64,000 nt of DNA, taken from contig NZ_OCMY01000001.1 in the NCBI RefSeq assembly GCF_900215435.1, forward strand, positions 1 through 64,000. Reading direction: 5' to 3'. The translations under genes were made by a program, and so were the position numbers. Below the pieces are notes generated by a model. The model searched no databases. It was not told the origin of the DNA and was given only the letters and a program-made list of their open reading frames with translations. This document shows positions 34,475 to 44,295 of the stretch, piece after piece. This DNA comes from Candidatus Pantoea floridensis. Lineage in GTDB: Bacteria > Pseudomonadota > Gammaproteobacteria > Enterobacterales > Enterobacteriaceae. Numbering within the stretch: position 1 is the stretch's first letter; each line of letters opens with the position of its first letter.

Positions 34475-35515
34475 TTATCGCAACGACATCGTCTGGCGCT
34501 TCTCGGCAGACTGCAAGCCCAGCTCGATCAACTCCATCACCTGAATCGCCTCTTCCGCCTGCACCGGATTGGCACCGGTACCCGCAATCGCATCGCGAAT
34601 GCCTGCATAGTACGCCGGATAGTTGCCTGGCAGCGTTAGCAACTCTTTTTCGACCATCACATCGCCTTCCGCCAGCGTCAGCGTGCCGTTGCGCATGTCA
34701 TAGCCCCAATCTTCCTGCGGCGGCCGTTCACCTGCTTTCAGACGATCTTCCTGCGGGTCAAGACCATATTTAACGTAGCTGCCGCGCGTGCCGTGTACCA
34801 CGAAGCGCGCAGATTCTGCCGCCACCAGCATGCTGGCATGCAGCACCACGCGGCGGGTGGGATAGGTCAGCACCGCATGGAAGTAATCGGTGGTTTGTGC
34901 GCCTGGACGCAGCTCCGCCATATCCACATTGATAGCCACCGGCGTTCCGAACAGCTGCAAAGCCTGATCCAGCACGTGCGGTCCAAGATCGAACCAGATA
35001 CCGCTGCCCGCACCTTTCATTTCGCGCCAGCGCTGACGCACTTCCGGACGGAAGCGGTCAAAGTGGGATTCAAAGTAGCGTACTTCGCCCAGCGTTCCCT
35101 CGTTAAGCAGATTTTTCAGCGTCAGGAAATCACTGTCCCAGCGGCGGTTATGGAACACTGATAGCAGCAGACCTTTGGCCTTTGCCAGCGCATCCAGTTC
35201 GCGAGCTTGTGACAACGTCACGGTAAAGGGTTTATCGACCACCACATGTTTACCGGCGTTCAGCGCCGCTTTGGCTAACGGGAAATGGGTGTCATTCGGG
35301 GTGGGAATAACAATCAGGTGCAGTGTCGGGTCATCCAGCAGCGCTTGTGGATCGGAAACCACCTGCACTGAAGGCCAGTCTGCATGCACTTTGCTGGCAT
35401 CGCTGCTTGAGATCGCCGCCAGCTCAACATCCGGCGTACCGGCGATCAAGGGTGCATGAAAGGTTTTGCTGGCAAAACCGTAGCCAATCAGGCCGACACG
35501 TAATTTATCGCTCAT
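34475..35515 (-). CDS. ydgJ: YdgJ, Gfo/Idh/MocA-family oxidoreductase
   Basis: 346 residues from the ATG at 35515; another ATG at 35521 lies too close to the AGAGGA ribosome site. The N-terminal Rossmann fold has LRVGLIGYGFASKTFHAPL, IVIPTPNDTHFPLAKAAL and EKP-equivalent VVDKPFTVT. The C-terminal alpha/beta domain contains the conserved GSGIWFDLGPHVLDQAL. NAD(P)-dependent sugar or polyol dehydrogenase of unknown substrate. In E. coli the next genes are blr and ydgT; here the ara/ytf block follows instead. Confidence 0.93.
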   Translation of the reverse strand: MSDKLRVGLIGYGFASKTFHAPLIAGTPDVELAAISSSDASKVHADWPSVQVVSDPQALLDDPTLHLIVIPTPNDTHFPLAKAALNAGKHVVVDKPFTVTLSQARELDALAKAKGLLLSVFHNRRWDSDFLTLKNLLNEGTLGEVRYFESHFDRFRPEVRQRWREMKGAGSGIWFDLGPHVLDQALQLFGTPVAINVDMAELRPGAQTTDYFHAVLTYPTRRVVLHASMLVAAESARFVVHGTRGSYVKYGLDPQEDRLKAGERPPQEDWGYDMRNGTLTLAEGDVMVEKELLTLPGNYPAYYAGIRDAIAGTGANPVQAEEAIQVMELIELGLQSAEKRQTMSLR

Positions 35516-35592
35516 TCTCATTCCTCTTGTTCGTTACCAGACTGATTTAAGACGAATCAGTCTATAAGAACAAGGCGGAATCACCTGAAAAC

Positions 35593-36510
35593 TCAGGAAA
35601 TAGCACTCCGTGCGGATTGCCAGCTCTCATGCGCCACTAAAGCATCCTGCGCATCCTGACTGCGGCGGCGGAAATCACTGGGGCTAACACCCACGCGTTT
35701 GCGGAACACGCGCGAGAAATAGAGTTGGTCATCGTACCCCACTTCACGCCCCACCGAGGCAATCGGTTCCTGGGTGGTTTGCAGCAGCAGCTTGGCGCGG
35801 ATCACGCGCTGGTCCTCACGCCAGCGCAGTAGATTAATCCCCATCTGCTCACGGAACAGGTGTGCCAGACGTGACGGCGATAAACAGACGTGGCGCGCCA
35901 CCTCTTCAATCTTCACCTCGCCCGCCAGATGATTGGTGACGTACTGACAGGCTTCAATCACGCGCGAATCGCGAATTTGCTGATGGCTGCGCGGATCCTC
36001 TTCCACTGCACGCAGCAGCAAACGCTCCAGCAGATTCATCGCCAATTCTTCGGCGAAACGGCGCCCGGAGTTGTGCGTCTGTTCGATACTGGCAAACAGG
36101 CGATCAAACTCGGCGCGCTGAGCTTCCGACAAACGTAACCGCCCGACGCCCTGACTTTCATCCTGCCACTGCAGCCAATCCGTCCAGTAAGCGCGTGGAC
36201 GGAAATAGACCCAGCGATGGAACCAGCACGGGCTATCCGGCGCGCGGCCATAATAGTGCGGCGTTTTCGGTTGAAACAGCAGCAAATCACCGGGTTCACA
36301 ATCGAAAGCCGATTCACCATCGAACACGCGGCCCTGGCCCTTGATCGTCAGGTTCAGAATGTAGCCTTTCATGCCGTGCGGACGGTCAATAAAGAAATCC
36401 AGCGCGTCGTTGGCGTTAATCGGCGTCAATCCCGCCACCAGCCAGGCGTTAAAGGGATAACCCGGCAATAAGGGATTCTGCTGCTCACTCGGGGGTTCAC
36501 GATGGTACAT
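35593..36510 (-). CDS. araC: AraC, arabinose-responsive regulator
   Basis: 305 residues. The N-terminal cupin with arm (about 1-165) binds arabinose and dimerises: [28 protein letters not shown] and the W in [14 protein letters not shown]. The C-terminal double HTH has [19 protein letters not shown] and [21 protein letters not shown]. It activates araBAD and araFGH in E. coli. Here it lies last after araFGH on the same strand, 66 bases behind araH, so it may be read through from the transport operon, unlike the E. coli layout. Confidence 0.95.
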   Translation of the reverse strand: MYHREPPSEQQNPLLPGYPFNAWLVAGLTPINANDALDFFIDRPHGMKGYILNLTIKGQGRVFDGESAFDCEPGDLLLFQPKTPHYYGRAPDSPCWFHRWVYFRPRAYWTDWLQWQDESQGVGRLRLSEAQRAEFDRLFASIEQTHNSGRRFAEELAMNLLERLLLRAVEEDPRSHQQIRDSRVIEACQYVTNHLAGEVKIEEVARHVCLSPSRLAHLFREQMGINLLRWREDQRVIRAKLLLQTTQEPIASVGREVGYDDQLYFSRVFRKRVGVSPSDFRRRSQDAQDALVAHESWQSARSAIS

Positions 36511-36537
36511 AGTGCCCTCACTTTTCGCGTGAAATGC

Positions 36538-36567
36538 GCTGAGCGCGCCCTAGATGAGGCGCTCAGC
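36538..36567. other. Stem-loop between araH and araC
   Basis: GCTGAGCGC (36538-36546) pairs with GCGCTCAGC (36559-36567). It has no T-run, so it is more likely an mRNA-stabilising or attenuating hairpin than a complete terminator. Confidence 0.45.
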
Positions 36568-36576
36568 CGGGGATTA

Positions 36577-37563
36577 TCAGGCGGTTTTGTTTTTCTGTTT
36601 GTAACGGTCAAAAATCACCGCCGCTAACAGTATCAAACCGCGCACCACATACTGTGAGAATGGCGAGATATTCAATAAATTCATCGCATTCTCAACCGTA
36701 CCGAGAATCAGCACCCCCGCCACCACGTAAGAAATTTTGCCGATGCCGCCTTTCAGCGAGACGCCGCCCAGCACGCAGGCCGAGATGACGATCAACTCAT
36801 AACCGAGTGAGGTCATCGGCTGGCCGCTGGTCATGCGTGAAGCCAGAATGATCCCCGCCGCCGCCGACACCAGGCCGGACAGGATAAAGATAATGATGCG
36901 CGTACGCACCACCGGCACACCCGCCAGACGGGCAGCCTCTTCGTTGCCACCTATCGCCAGCGTATTACGACCAAACGTTGTTTTATTCAGCAGGAAGCCA
37001 AACAGCACCATGGTCGCAATGGTAAGCCAGATGGGCGCGGGCACGCCGAGCCAGTTGGCGTAACCGAGGGTAAAGAAGCGCTCATCTTCGATTCCCACTG
37101 CTTTACCGTCGGAGAAGATGTAGGCCAGGCCGCGCACAATCTGCATGGTGGCCAACGTGGTGATTAAGGCGTTGATTTTCAGTCGGGCGATAACGAAACC
37201 GTTGATAAAACCCGTCGCCATGCCCAGCAATAAACCGGCTGCCACACCAATCCACAGGTTTTCGGTCATGTTGATCACCACGGCGGTGACCACACCGGCA
37301 CAGGCGATCACTGAAGCCACAGACAGATCAAAGTCACCAGATGCCAGGCAGAACAGCATGCCGCACGCCACCATGCCGGACATCGACATCGCCAGGCCGA
37401 GCCCTTTCATGTTGATGATTGAACCAAAGTTCGGCACAAAAATGGCACAGACGATAAACAGCAGCGCGAACACCACCAGCATGCCGAAGTTGTCCCAAAT
37501 TCGCCCCAGCTGCAAGCCATTGCGCTGTACCGGTGGCGTGTTGGAAGTGGTAGATGAAGCCAT
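36577..37563 (-). CDS. araH: AraH, L-arabinose ABC permease
   Basis: 328 residues with about ten hydrophobic helices. It is a member of the BPD_transp_2 (ribose/arabinose type) permease family: AMSMSGMVACGMLFCLASGDFDLSVAS, GFVIARLKINALITTLATMQIVRG and the ABC-contact loop GGNEEAARLAGV. Translation starts 17 bases after araG. It forms the membrane channel for arabinose uptake with AraG and AraF. Confidence 0.95.
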   Translation of the reverse strand: MASSTTSNTPPVQRNGLQLGRIWDNFGMLVVFALLFIVCAIFVPNFGSIINMKGLGLAMSMSGMVACGMLFCLASGDFDLSVASVIACAGVVTAVVINMTENLWIGVAAGLLLGMATGFINGFVIARLKINALITTLATMQIVRGLAYIFSDGKAVGIEDERFFTLGYANWLGVPAPIWLTIATMVLFGFLLNKTTFGRNTLAIGGNEEAARLAGVPVVRTRIIIFILSGLVSAAAGIILASRMTSGQPMTSLGYELIVISACVLGGVSLKGGIGKISYVVAGVLILGTVENAMNLLNISPFSQYVVRGLILLAAVIFDRYKQKNKTA

Positions 37564-37580
37564 TATTGCTCTCCTTTACA

Positions 37581-39101
37581 TCAGGCCACGGCGGCCGCTT
37601 GAGGGGTTTTCGGCATCGCCAGGCTCAGCGTCAGCTGCTCTGTGGCGGTATCGTGTGGCAATTCACCGGCAATTTCGCCTTCGCGCATCACCAGAATGCG
37701 GTCGGCCAGGCCCATCACCTCGGGCAGATCGCTGGAGGCAAACAGCACCGCAATCCCCTTCTTCGCCAGCTGATAAATCAGGTTGTAGATTTCGTGTTTG
37801 GCACCGACATCAATGCCGCGCGTCGGCTCATCCAGCAGAATCACGTTCATCTCTTCCGACAGCCAACGCCCCAGAATCGCCTTCTGCTGGTTGCCGCCGG
37901 AGAGGTTCATGATCAGCTGCTGTGGGCCGGGCGTTTTGATATTCAGCGAACGAATGTGGATGTCCGCGTTTTTCGCTTCCCAGCCCGGTTTAATCAGGCA
38001 GCCGGCGGTGAGATTGTGGCGACGCGCGCTGATGTTGATGTTATCGCGCACCGAATGCACCGGAATGATGCCTTCCGATTTGCGGTCTTCCGGGCACAGC
38101 ATAATGCCGGCGCGGATCGCATCTATCGGCTGGCGAATATTGAGCTTTTTGCCATCCAGCGTCACCGTGCCGCCACGCAGTTTGGTGGCACCAAATAGCC
38201 CTTTCATTAGCTCGCTGCGTCCCGCGCCGACCAGACCAAACAGGCCAACAATTTCACCCGCACGCACCGTCAGCGAAATCGGCATACGCACGCCTTTCGC
38301 CTCAACATTGTCCAGCTGCAGCCGCACCGGCCCCAGCTCACGCGGCGCGTAACCATAAATATCCCCGAGATTGCGTCCCACCATCGCCTGTACCAGATCA
38401 TCGTGATGGGTGTTTTTCATATCGGTGAATGTGCGCACGTAGCGGCCATCTTTGAACACGGTTATGGCATCGCTAAGGGCAAAAATCTCCTCCATGCGGT
38501 GCGAGACGTACAGCACGGTGCGACCCTGCTCGCGCAGCTGGCGGATCACGCGAAACAGATGGTCGATTTCGCGCGCTGACAGCGAACTGGTGGGTTCATC
38601 AAAAGCGATGATGCGTGCATTACGCGCCAGTGCTTTAGCGATTTCCACCATCTGCCACTGGCCCAGCGACAGGTATTTCAGCGGCATATCCGGGTCAATA
38701 TTCATCCCCAGATTTTGCAGCTGTAACCCGGCTTCATAGCGCAGCAGTTTACGATTCACCAGCCCACGCTTGTGCGGCAGCTGGCCAAGATAGATGTTCT
38801 CGGCCACGCTCATTTCCGGCACCAGATGCAGCTCCTGGTAAATGATGGCAACGCCGGCATCCAGCGCATCCACCGTATTGTTGAAGCTCTTCGGCTGGCC
38901 TTTGATGCGAATTTCACCGCCGCTCGGCTGATAGCTGCCGCTGAGGATCTTTAACAATGTCGATTTACCGGCACCGTTTTCCCCCATCAGCGCGTGCACT
39001 TCACCGGCGCGGCAGCTGAATGAGATGTCCTGCAGCGCTTTTACGCCCGGGAAGGTCTTGCTAATGCCATGAAACGAAAGAAATTCAGAATCTAAGTTCA
39101 T
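37581..39101 (-). CDS. araG: AraG, L-arabinose ABC ATPase
   Basis: 506 residues with two fused ABC domains. The first has Walker [15 protein letters not shown], signature [15 protein letters not shown] and Walker [12 protein letters not shown]. The second has the degenerate GAGRSE loop, signature [16 protein letters not shown] and [14 protein letters not shown], as is usual in sugar importers of this class. It energises AraH. A pair of REP-like palindromes lies between it and araF. Confidence 0.96.
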   Translation of the reverse strand: MNLDSEFLSFHGISKTFPGVKALQDISFSCRAGEVHALMGENGAGKSTLLKILSGSYQPSGGEIRIKGQPKSFNNTVDALDAGVAIIYQELHLVPEMSVAENIYLGQLPHKRGLVNRKLLRYEAGLQLQNLGMNIDPDMPLKYLSLGQWQMVEIAKALARNARIIAFDEPTSSLSAREIDHLFRVIRQLREQGRTVLYVSHRMEEIFALSDAITVFKDGRYVRTFTDMKNTHHDDLVQAMVGRNLGDIYGYAPRELGPVRLQLDNVEAKGVRMPISLTVRAGEIVGLFGLVGAGRSELMKGLFGATKLRGGTVTLDGKKLNIRQPIDAIRAGIMLCPEDRKSEGIIPVHSVRDNINISARRHNLTAGCLIKPGWEAKNADIHIRSLNIKTPGPQQLIMNLSGGNQQKAILGRWLSEEMNVILLDEPTRGIDVGAKHEIYNLIYQLAKKGIAVLFASSDLPEVMGLADRILVMREGEIAGELPHDTATEQLTLSLAMPKTPQAAAVA

Positions 39102-39125
39102 GGTTACTCCTCAGTCATTGGCCGA

Positions 39126-39184
39126 GGTGCGCATAAATGCGCACCCTACAAAACCGCATCGTAGGGTCGCCATTAATGGCGACC
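39126..39184. repeat. Pair of inverted REP-like palindromes between araF and araG
   Basis: Unit 1, with stem GGTGCGCAT/ATGCGCACC, ends in CCCTAC at 39149. Unit 2 starts GTAGGGT at 39161 with stem GGTCGCCAT/ATGGCGACC. The two point toward each other as in BIMEs. Within an operon, such structures usually raise the upstream gene's mRNA level, here favouring the binding protein AraF. Confidence 0.75.
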
Positions 39185-39192
39185 GCTGATGC

Positions 39193-40176
39193 TTACTTCA
39201 GCCCTTTCTTATCCAGTTCGGCTTTGAAGTTATCGCGGGTAATCAGCACCACATCGGTGACTTCGGTGAACTTCGGCGGTTCCTGATCCTTGGTGACCCA
39301 GTTGTAGAGCATTTCGCTGCTCTTATAACCGTGCACGTCCGGGCTTGGCAGCAGCGAGCCGTAGAAACCGGTGGCGGACCCTTTCGACAGCTCACTCACC
39401 GCATCCACACCGTTGATGCCGATACCGATGACGTCCGGCGCTTTAAAGCCCTGGCCTTCGGTGGCGCGCACGCCACCCAGCACGGTGTTATCGTTCATGC
39501 CGAGAATCAGCCAGTGTTTCACTTCCGGATGCTGCACCAGCAGCGAGTTACCGGCGTCAAACGCGCCTGGGATATCGTTGGATTTGGTCGGCACTTGATA
39601 GATCTGCTTTTCCGGGAAACCGGCGGCTTTCAGGGCGTCCATTGAACCGCTGGTACGACGACGCGCGGTGTCGAGCTCATTAGCCGTGATCGCCATCACG
39701 CCGGTCTCTTTCACATCCCAACCGCGTTTCTGCATCTCTTTGTAGAGTTCTTGTCCCTGGCGTTCACCAATTTTGGTCGCCGCCATCATCACTAACGGAA
39801 CGGTATCCATTGGTTTGCCTTTGGCGGTGACGAACTGGTCGTCAACGGCAATCACTTTCAGACCATAACCGCGCGCTTTGGCGACAATCGCCGAACCCAG
39901 CTTAGGATCAGGCGTACAGATAACGAAGCCTTTCGCGCCGCTGGCGGCGAGGCTATCGATGGCGTTGAGGGTTTTCTCGCCGTCAGGCACCGCAATTTTG
40001 ATCACTTCAAAGCCAAGATCCTTGCCCGCTTTATCAGCGAATTTCCATTCGGTCTGGAACCAGGGTTCCTCCGGTTGCTTAACGAGAAAACCGAGCTTCA
40101 TGGTCTCGGCAATAGCGGATTGTGACATAACCGCGGCGAGGCCAACCGCCGCCAGCGCTTTAGTGAATTTATGCAT
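39193..40176 (-). CDS. araF: AraF, periplasmic L-arabinose-binding protein
   Basis: 327 residues from the ATG at 40176 (GGAGAG six bases upstream); the frame extends to 40296 but without a start signal. A signal peptide (HKFTKALAAVGLAAVMSQSAIA) is followed by the two-lobe type I binding fold: MKLGFLVKQPEEPWFQTEWKF, IAVDDQFVTAKGKPMDTVP and MNDNTVLGGVRATEGQGF. It is first in the transport operon araFGH and is divergent from araBA. Confidence 0.95.
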   Translation of the reverse strand: MHKFTKALAAVGLAAVMSQSAIAETMKLGFLVKQPEEPWFQTEWKFADKAGKDLGFEVIKIAVPDGEKTLNAIDSLAASGAKGFVICTPDPKLGSAIVAKARGYGLKVIAVDDQFVTAKGKPMDTVPLVMMAATKIGERQGQELYKEMQKRGWDVKETGVMAITANELDTARRRTSGSMDALKAAGFPEKQIYQVPTKSNDIPGAFDAGNSLLVQHPEVKHWLILGMNDNTVLGGVRATEGQGFKAPDVIGIGINGVDAVSELSKGSATGFYGSLLPSPDVHGYKSSEMLYNWVTKDQEPPKFTEVTDVVLITRDNFKAELDKKGLK

Positions 40177-40541
40177 GATGCTCTCCGGCACAATGGTGTT
40201 TTTGGCTGTTATTAAGTAATCGATGTAAACGCTACCAATCAAATTTACTTGTAGGGCAAGGCTGAAAATCAGTGCGTTAGCGCAACGGTTGTGCAAAGGC
40301 TGCGCAAACGCTGGGCTAGTTGTAGCGGGAATGGAAAGGAAAAATGTAGAGCGGTATCACATCCCAAAACGATGACAAAATCCTCCATATATTCAGCGAA
40401 TTTAACCGGCCATTAACTTTTGCTATGGATCACACAACCTTACCGATGACAGAAAAGTGCATATTCTCAGCCGCTGGTGACTAACCGCTAATTGCCCCCC
40501 ATTCCAGGATAGAGCCAGATAACTCACACAGGAGAATCCCA
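40177..40541. promoter_or_regulatory. araF-araB divergent control region
   Basis: 365 bases with no gene. TCCATA (40384-40389) and its inverted partner TATGGA (40424-40429) recall the conserved half of AraC sites, the latter followed by TCACAC, a CRP half-site. The tract TGACAAAATCCTCCATA fits an AraC half-site loosely. GGAGAA precedes the araB ATG. The exact operators are not proven by reading alone. Confidence 0.45.
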
Positions 40542-42227
40542 ATGGGTGCTGGCACCATAACAATTGGGCTGGATTTTGGCAGTGACTCGGTGCGCGCGTT
40601 GGCCGTGGACTGCCACAGCGGGAAAGAGCTGGAAAAAGCCGTCGTGAACTACGCGCGCTGGGCCAAAGGGGAATTCTGCGATCCCCATAGCAACCGCTTT
40701 CGCCATCATCCGCAGGACTACATTGATGCGCTGGAACAGGCGATGGTGGCGGTGGTGAAGGCGTTAACACCGGAGCAGCGCGCTGCGGTTGTCGGCATCG
40801 GCGTCGATTCCACTGGCTCCACACCGGCACCGATCGATCGCGATGGCAACGTGCTGGCGCTGCGTCCTGAGTTCGCCAGTAATCCGAATGCGATGTTTGT
40901 GCTGTGGAAAGATCACACCGCGATTGAGGAAGCCGAAGAGATCAATCAGCTGTGTCGCAGCGGTCGTTTCAACGACTACACCCGCTATATTGGCGGCGTG
41001 TATTCGTCGGAGTGGTTCTGGGCCAAGATACTGCACGTGTCGCGCGCGGATGCTACGGTGCGAGATGCGGCAGTGTCTTGGGTGGAACTGTGTGATTGGG
41101 TTCCCGCGTTGTTGAGCGGCACCACCGCACCGGCGCAACTGCGCCGTGGGCGCTGTGCTGCCGGACACAAATCATTGTGGCATCCGGAATGGCAAGGCCT
41201 GCCGCCGGCTGACTTCTTCAACGCGCTCGATCCGATCCTGAGCGATAAGCTCGACTCCCCGCTCTTCACTGAAACCTGGACCGCCGATATCCCGGTCGGC
41301 ACGCTCAGCCGCGAGTGGGCGCAGCGCCTCGGTTTATCCGAGCAGGTGGTGTTATCGGGCGGCGCCTTTGACTGCCATATGGGTGCCGTTGGTGCTGGCG
41401 CACAGCCTTATACGCTGGTGAAGGTAATTGGCACCTCAACCTGCGACATCTTGATTGCCGACAGCGCAACCGTCGGCGACCGCGCCATTAAAGGCATTTG
41501 CGGCCAGGTGGATGGCAGCGTGGTGCCGGGCGCGATCGGCTGTGAAGCCGGCCAATCAGCATTTGGTGATATTTATGCCTGGTTCAGCCGCCTGCTGGGC
41601 TGGCCGTTGCAACAGGCCGCGCTGCAGCATCCGGAAATGCAGCCGCAGCTGGCCGCATTGCAAAAGGATCTGATCCACAATCTCACGGAAGCCTGGGCCG
41701 CTAATCCCCAGCTTAATCACCTGCCAGTGGTGCTGGACTGGTTCAACGGTCGTCGCACGCCGGATGCCAATCAGCGCTTAAAAGGTGTGATCACCGATCT
41801 CAATCTCGGTACCGATGCGCCTGCGCTGTTTGGTGGCCTTATCGCCGCCACCGCTTTTGGCGCGCGCGCCATTATGGAGTGTTTCGAGCAGCAGCAGATT
41901 CCGGTGCAGAGCATCCTGACGCTCGGCGGCATTGCACGCAAATCCCCCGCCATCATGCAGGCCTGCTGCGACGTAATGAACCGGCCGCTGGATATCGTTG
42001 CCTCTGACGAATGTTGCGCGCTGGGTGCCGCCATTTTTGCCGCCGTGGCTGCTGGCGTATATGCCGATGTACCTGCTGCGCAACAGGTAATGGCAAGTCC
42101 AATCGACGTGACGCTTCAACCCAACGCCGAGCGCGTTGTGGTTTATCAGCGACTTTATCAACGTTATCAACACTGGTGCCAGGCCGCTGAACCGCAGTAT
42201 GCCGCACGCACCGCATCCGCTCAGTAA
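40542..42227 (+). CDS. araB: Ribulokinase
   Basis: 561 residues, FGGY kinase family. The N-terminal ATP-binding lobe has [18 protein letters not shown], and [13 protein letters not shown] follows. The C-terminal half has [11 protein letters not shown], the FGGY-like [13 protein letters not shown], and [25 protein letters not shown]. It phosphorylates L-ribulose to L-ribulose-5-P. araA follows after 12 bases. Confidence 0.96.
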   Translation: MGAGTITIGLDFGSDSVRALAVDCHSGKELEKAVVNYARWAKGEFCDPHSNRFRHHPQDYIDALEQAMVAVVKALTPEQRAAVVGIGVDSTGSTPAPIDRDGNVLALRPEFASNPNAMFVLWKDHTAIEEAEEINQLCRSGRFNDYTRYIGGVYSSEWFWAKILHVSRADATVRDAAVSWVELCDWVPALLSGTTAPAQLRRGRCAAGHKSLWHPEWQGLPPADFFNALDPILSDKLDSPLFTETWTADIPVGTLSREWAQRLGLSEQVVLSGGAFDCHMGAVGAGAQPYTLVKVIGTSTCDILIADSATVGDRAIKGICGQVDGSVVPGAIGCEAGQSAFGDIYAWFSRLLGWPLQQAALQHPEMQPQLAALQKDLIHNLTEAWAANPQLNHLPVVLDWFNGRRTPDANQRLKGVITDLNLGTDAPALFGGLIAATAFGARAIMECFEQQQIPVQSILTLGGIARKSPAIMQACCDVMNRPLDIVASDECCALGAAIFAAVAAGVYADVPAAQQVMASPIDVTLQPNAERVVVYQRLYQRYQHWCQAAEPQYAARTASAQ

Positions 42228-42239
42228 AGGAGAGATTTA

Positions 42240-43742
42240 ATGGAACAGCACAACGCACAACAGGTGTGGTTTGTTATTGGCACGCAGCACCTTTACGGCG
42301 CGGAAACCTTGCGTCAGGTGGAGCAACACGCTCGCCAGGTGATGGAAGGATTAAATCAGGCTGGAACCTTACCGGTGCCGCTGGTGCTGAAGCCGCTGGT
42401 GAAATCACCCGACGAAGCGCTGGCCTTGTGCCGTGATGCTAATCACGACAATCAGTGCGTCGGCATCATTACCTGGCTGCACACCTTTTCTCCGGCCAAA
42501 ATGTGGATTGGCGGCCTGAGCATCCTGAATAAGCCGCTGCTGCAATTCCATACCCAGTTCAACGCAGAAATTCCGTGGGACAGCATGGATATGGACTTTA
42601 TGAACCTCAACCAAACCGCACACGGCGGCCGTGAATTCGGCTTTATCGGCGCGCGCATGGGTTTGCAGCACAGCGTGGTGACCGGCCACTGGCAGGATAA
42701 AACCAGCCAGCAGCGCATTGGACGCTGGATCAATGCTGCACTGGCGAAACAAGCCAGCCAGCAGCTGAAAGTGGCCCGCTTCGGCGACAACATGCGTGAA
42801 GTGGCGGTGACCGAAGGCGATAAAGTGGCGGCGCAGATTCAGTTCGGCTACTCGGTGAACGGCTGGGGCGTCGGTGATTTGGTCGAGGTGGTGAACAGCG
42901 TCAGCGATGGCGACGTCAACACGCTGATCGACGAATATGAGAGCCAATATCGCTTTAGCGAGGTGGCCGCGGTCAACGGGGATAAACGTCAAAACGTGCT
43001 GGATGCGGCGCGCATCGAACTGGGACTGAAGCGCTTCCTTGAAGCCGAAGGCTGCAAAGCCTTCACCACCAACTTCCAGACGTTGCATGGCATGACGCAG
43101 CTGCCGGGTTTAGCGGTGCAGCGCCTGATGGGCCAGGGCTATGGTTTTGCCGGTGAAGGCGACTGGAAAACTGCCGCGCTGCTGCGCATCCTCAAGGTAC
43201 AAGCGGGCGCACGTGCGGGCGGGACCTCCTTTATGGAGGATTACACCTATCACTTCTCACCGGGTAACGATTTGGTGCTGGGCTCGCACATGCTGGAAGT
43301 GTGCCCGTCTATCGCCAAAGAGGAGAAGCCGCTGATTGATGTGCAGTTCCTCGGTATTGGCGCTAAAGCCGACCCGGCGCGCATGATTTTCTCTACGCCG
43401 GCAGGACGCGCGGTGAATGCCAGCGTGATTGATCTCGGCGATCGTTTCCGTTTGCTGGTGAATGTGGTGGATGCCATCGAACAGCCAAAACCGCTGCCAA
43501 AACTGCCGGTGGCGCGTGCGCTGTGGCGTGCGCAGCCGTCGCTGGCCACCGCCTCCGAAGCGTGGATTCTGGCCGGCGGCGCGCATCACACGGTGTTTAG
43601 CCAGGCGCTGGATTTGGATGATATGTATCTTTACGGCGAGCTGAACGGCATTGAAGTCGTGGTGATTGATGAAGAAACGCGTTTGCCGGCCTTTAAAGAT
43701 GCGCTGCGCTGGAACGAGGCGTATTACCGCTTAGCGCGTTGA
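42240..43742 (+). CDS. araA: L-arabinose isomerase
   Basis: 500 residues, the standard length. Clear family blocks: [50 protein letters not shown]-equivalent [29 protein letters not shown] and [12 protein letters not shown] with metal Glu. It converts L-arabinose to L-ribulose. The gene is followed by a strong terminator and a repeat-dense stretch, not by araD, so the epimerase step must be encoded elsewhere. Confidence 0.97.
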   Translation: MEQHNAQQVWFVIGTQHLYGAETLRQVEQHARQVMEGLNQAGTLPVPLVLKPLVKSPDEALALCRDANHDNQCVGIITWLHTFSPAKMWIGGLSILNKPLLQFHTQFNAEIPWDSMDMDFMNLNQTAHGGREFGFIGARMGLQHSVVTGHWQDKTSQQRIGRWINAALAKQASQQLKVARFGDNMREVAVTEGDKVAAQIQFGYSVNGWGVGDLVEVVNSVSDGDVNTLIDEYESQYRFSEVAAVNGDKRQNVLDAARIELGLKRFLEAEGCKAFTTNFQTLHGMTQLPGLAVQRLMGQGYGFAGEGDWKTAALLRILKVQAGARAGGTSFMEDYTYHFSPGNDLVLGSHMLEVCPSIAKEEKPLIDVQFLGIGAKADPARMIFSTPAGRAVNASVIDLGDRFRLLVNVVDAIEQPKPLPKLPVARALWRAQPSLATASEAWILAGGAHHTVFSQALDLDDMYLYGELNGIEVVVIDEETRLPAFKDALRWNEAYYRLAR

Positions 43743-43760
43743 AGTGAAATGGATTAACCA

Positions 43761-43788
43761 AGGCCGCGATGATTCGCGGCCTTTTTTA
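43761..43788 (+). terminator. Rho-independent terminator after araA
   Basis: AGGCCGCGA-TGAT-TCGCGGCCT followed by a T-run. Confidence 0.88.
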
Positions 43789-43796
43789 TCGGTGTT

Positions 43797-43864
43797 GGTC
43801 GCCATGAATGGCGCCCCTACAAAAGTCGATCCGGAGTTCTGTAGGGTGCGCATTTATGCGCACC
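43797..43864. repeat. Pair of inverted REP-like palindromes
   Basis: Unit 1 (43797-43820) with stem GGTCGCCAT/ATGGCG and CCCTAC. Unit 2 (43841-43864) starts GTAGGGT with stem GGTGCGCAT/ATGCGCACC. Confidence 0.7.
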
Positions 43865-43874
43865 AGGTGTAAAC

Positions 43875-44060
43875 AGCAATGAAATAGTCCACAAGGCCGG
43901 CAAAGGCCAGCCCGAAGAGCAAAGCGTCCGAGCCAGGGATGGCGAGGCCGACCTGCATGGATGCAGGGTTTCTTTGCGATCGGGCTGGCCTTTTCTGGCC
44001 GAAGCACCCAATCCCACAGCCACAAAGCAAACCAAGTGGCCATAAATGGCCACCCTACGA
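43875..44060. repeat. Composite repeat, long copy carrying an 86-base hairpin insertion
   Basis: The left part AGCAATGAAATAGTCCACAA and right part with CACCCAATCCCACAGCCACA both recur at 44175-44268. Here they are split by an insertion whose ends are the perfect inverted repeat GGCCAGCCCGA (43905-43915) and TCGGGCTGGCC (43980-43990). A GTGGCC-stem REP unit (44036-44058) ends the copy. Confidence 0.7.
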
Positions 44061-44117
44061 AAGTGAGCAAGACGAACAGCAGAATGGCGATGGCGGCATC
44101 AAGCCCATCCCAACATT

Positions 44118-44139
44118 GCGCAATAAATTGCGCCGCTAC
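44118..44139 (-). repeat. REP-like palindrome, GCGCAAT stem variant
   Basis: GCGCAATAAATTGCGC followed by CGCTAC, so GTAGCG on the minus strand. A different stem sequence with the same GTAG foot. Confidence 0.6.
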
Positions 44140-44174
44140 GACCGGGCAGAAAGTTTAATTTTACTGCCCATAGC

Positions 44175-44268
44175 AGCAATGAGATTGTCCACAAGGCCGG
44201 GAAAGGCCGGAGCACCCAATCCCACAGCCACAAGGCAAACCAGGTGGCCATAAATGGCCACCCTACGA
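44175..44268. repeat. Composite repeat, short copy
   Basis: Second copy of the repeat at 43875-44060 but without the 86-base hairpin insertion, ending in the same GTGGCC-stem REP unit with CCCTAC (44243-44266). A few base differences separate the copies. Confidence 0.7.
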
Positions 44269-44295
44269 TGTTTCAGAAACAATGGCGTTTAGTAC

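Noticed and set aside
39126..39146. GGTGCGCATAA resembling the XerC half of the dif site near the terminus
   Set aside because: The other half does not match dif, and the same sequence recurs in several REP-like palindromes, so it belongs to that family.
44065..44110. Short match GAACAGCAGAATGGCGATGGC to the yjfF 3' end (near 44377)
   Set aside because: Only about 20 bases with one mismatch; it could be a tiny duplication or chance and supports no gene call.
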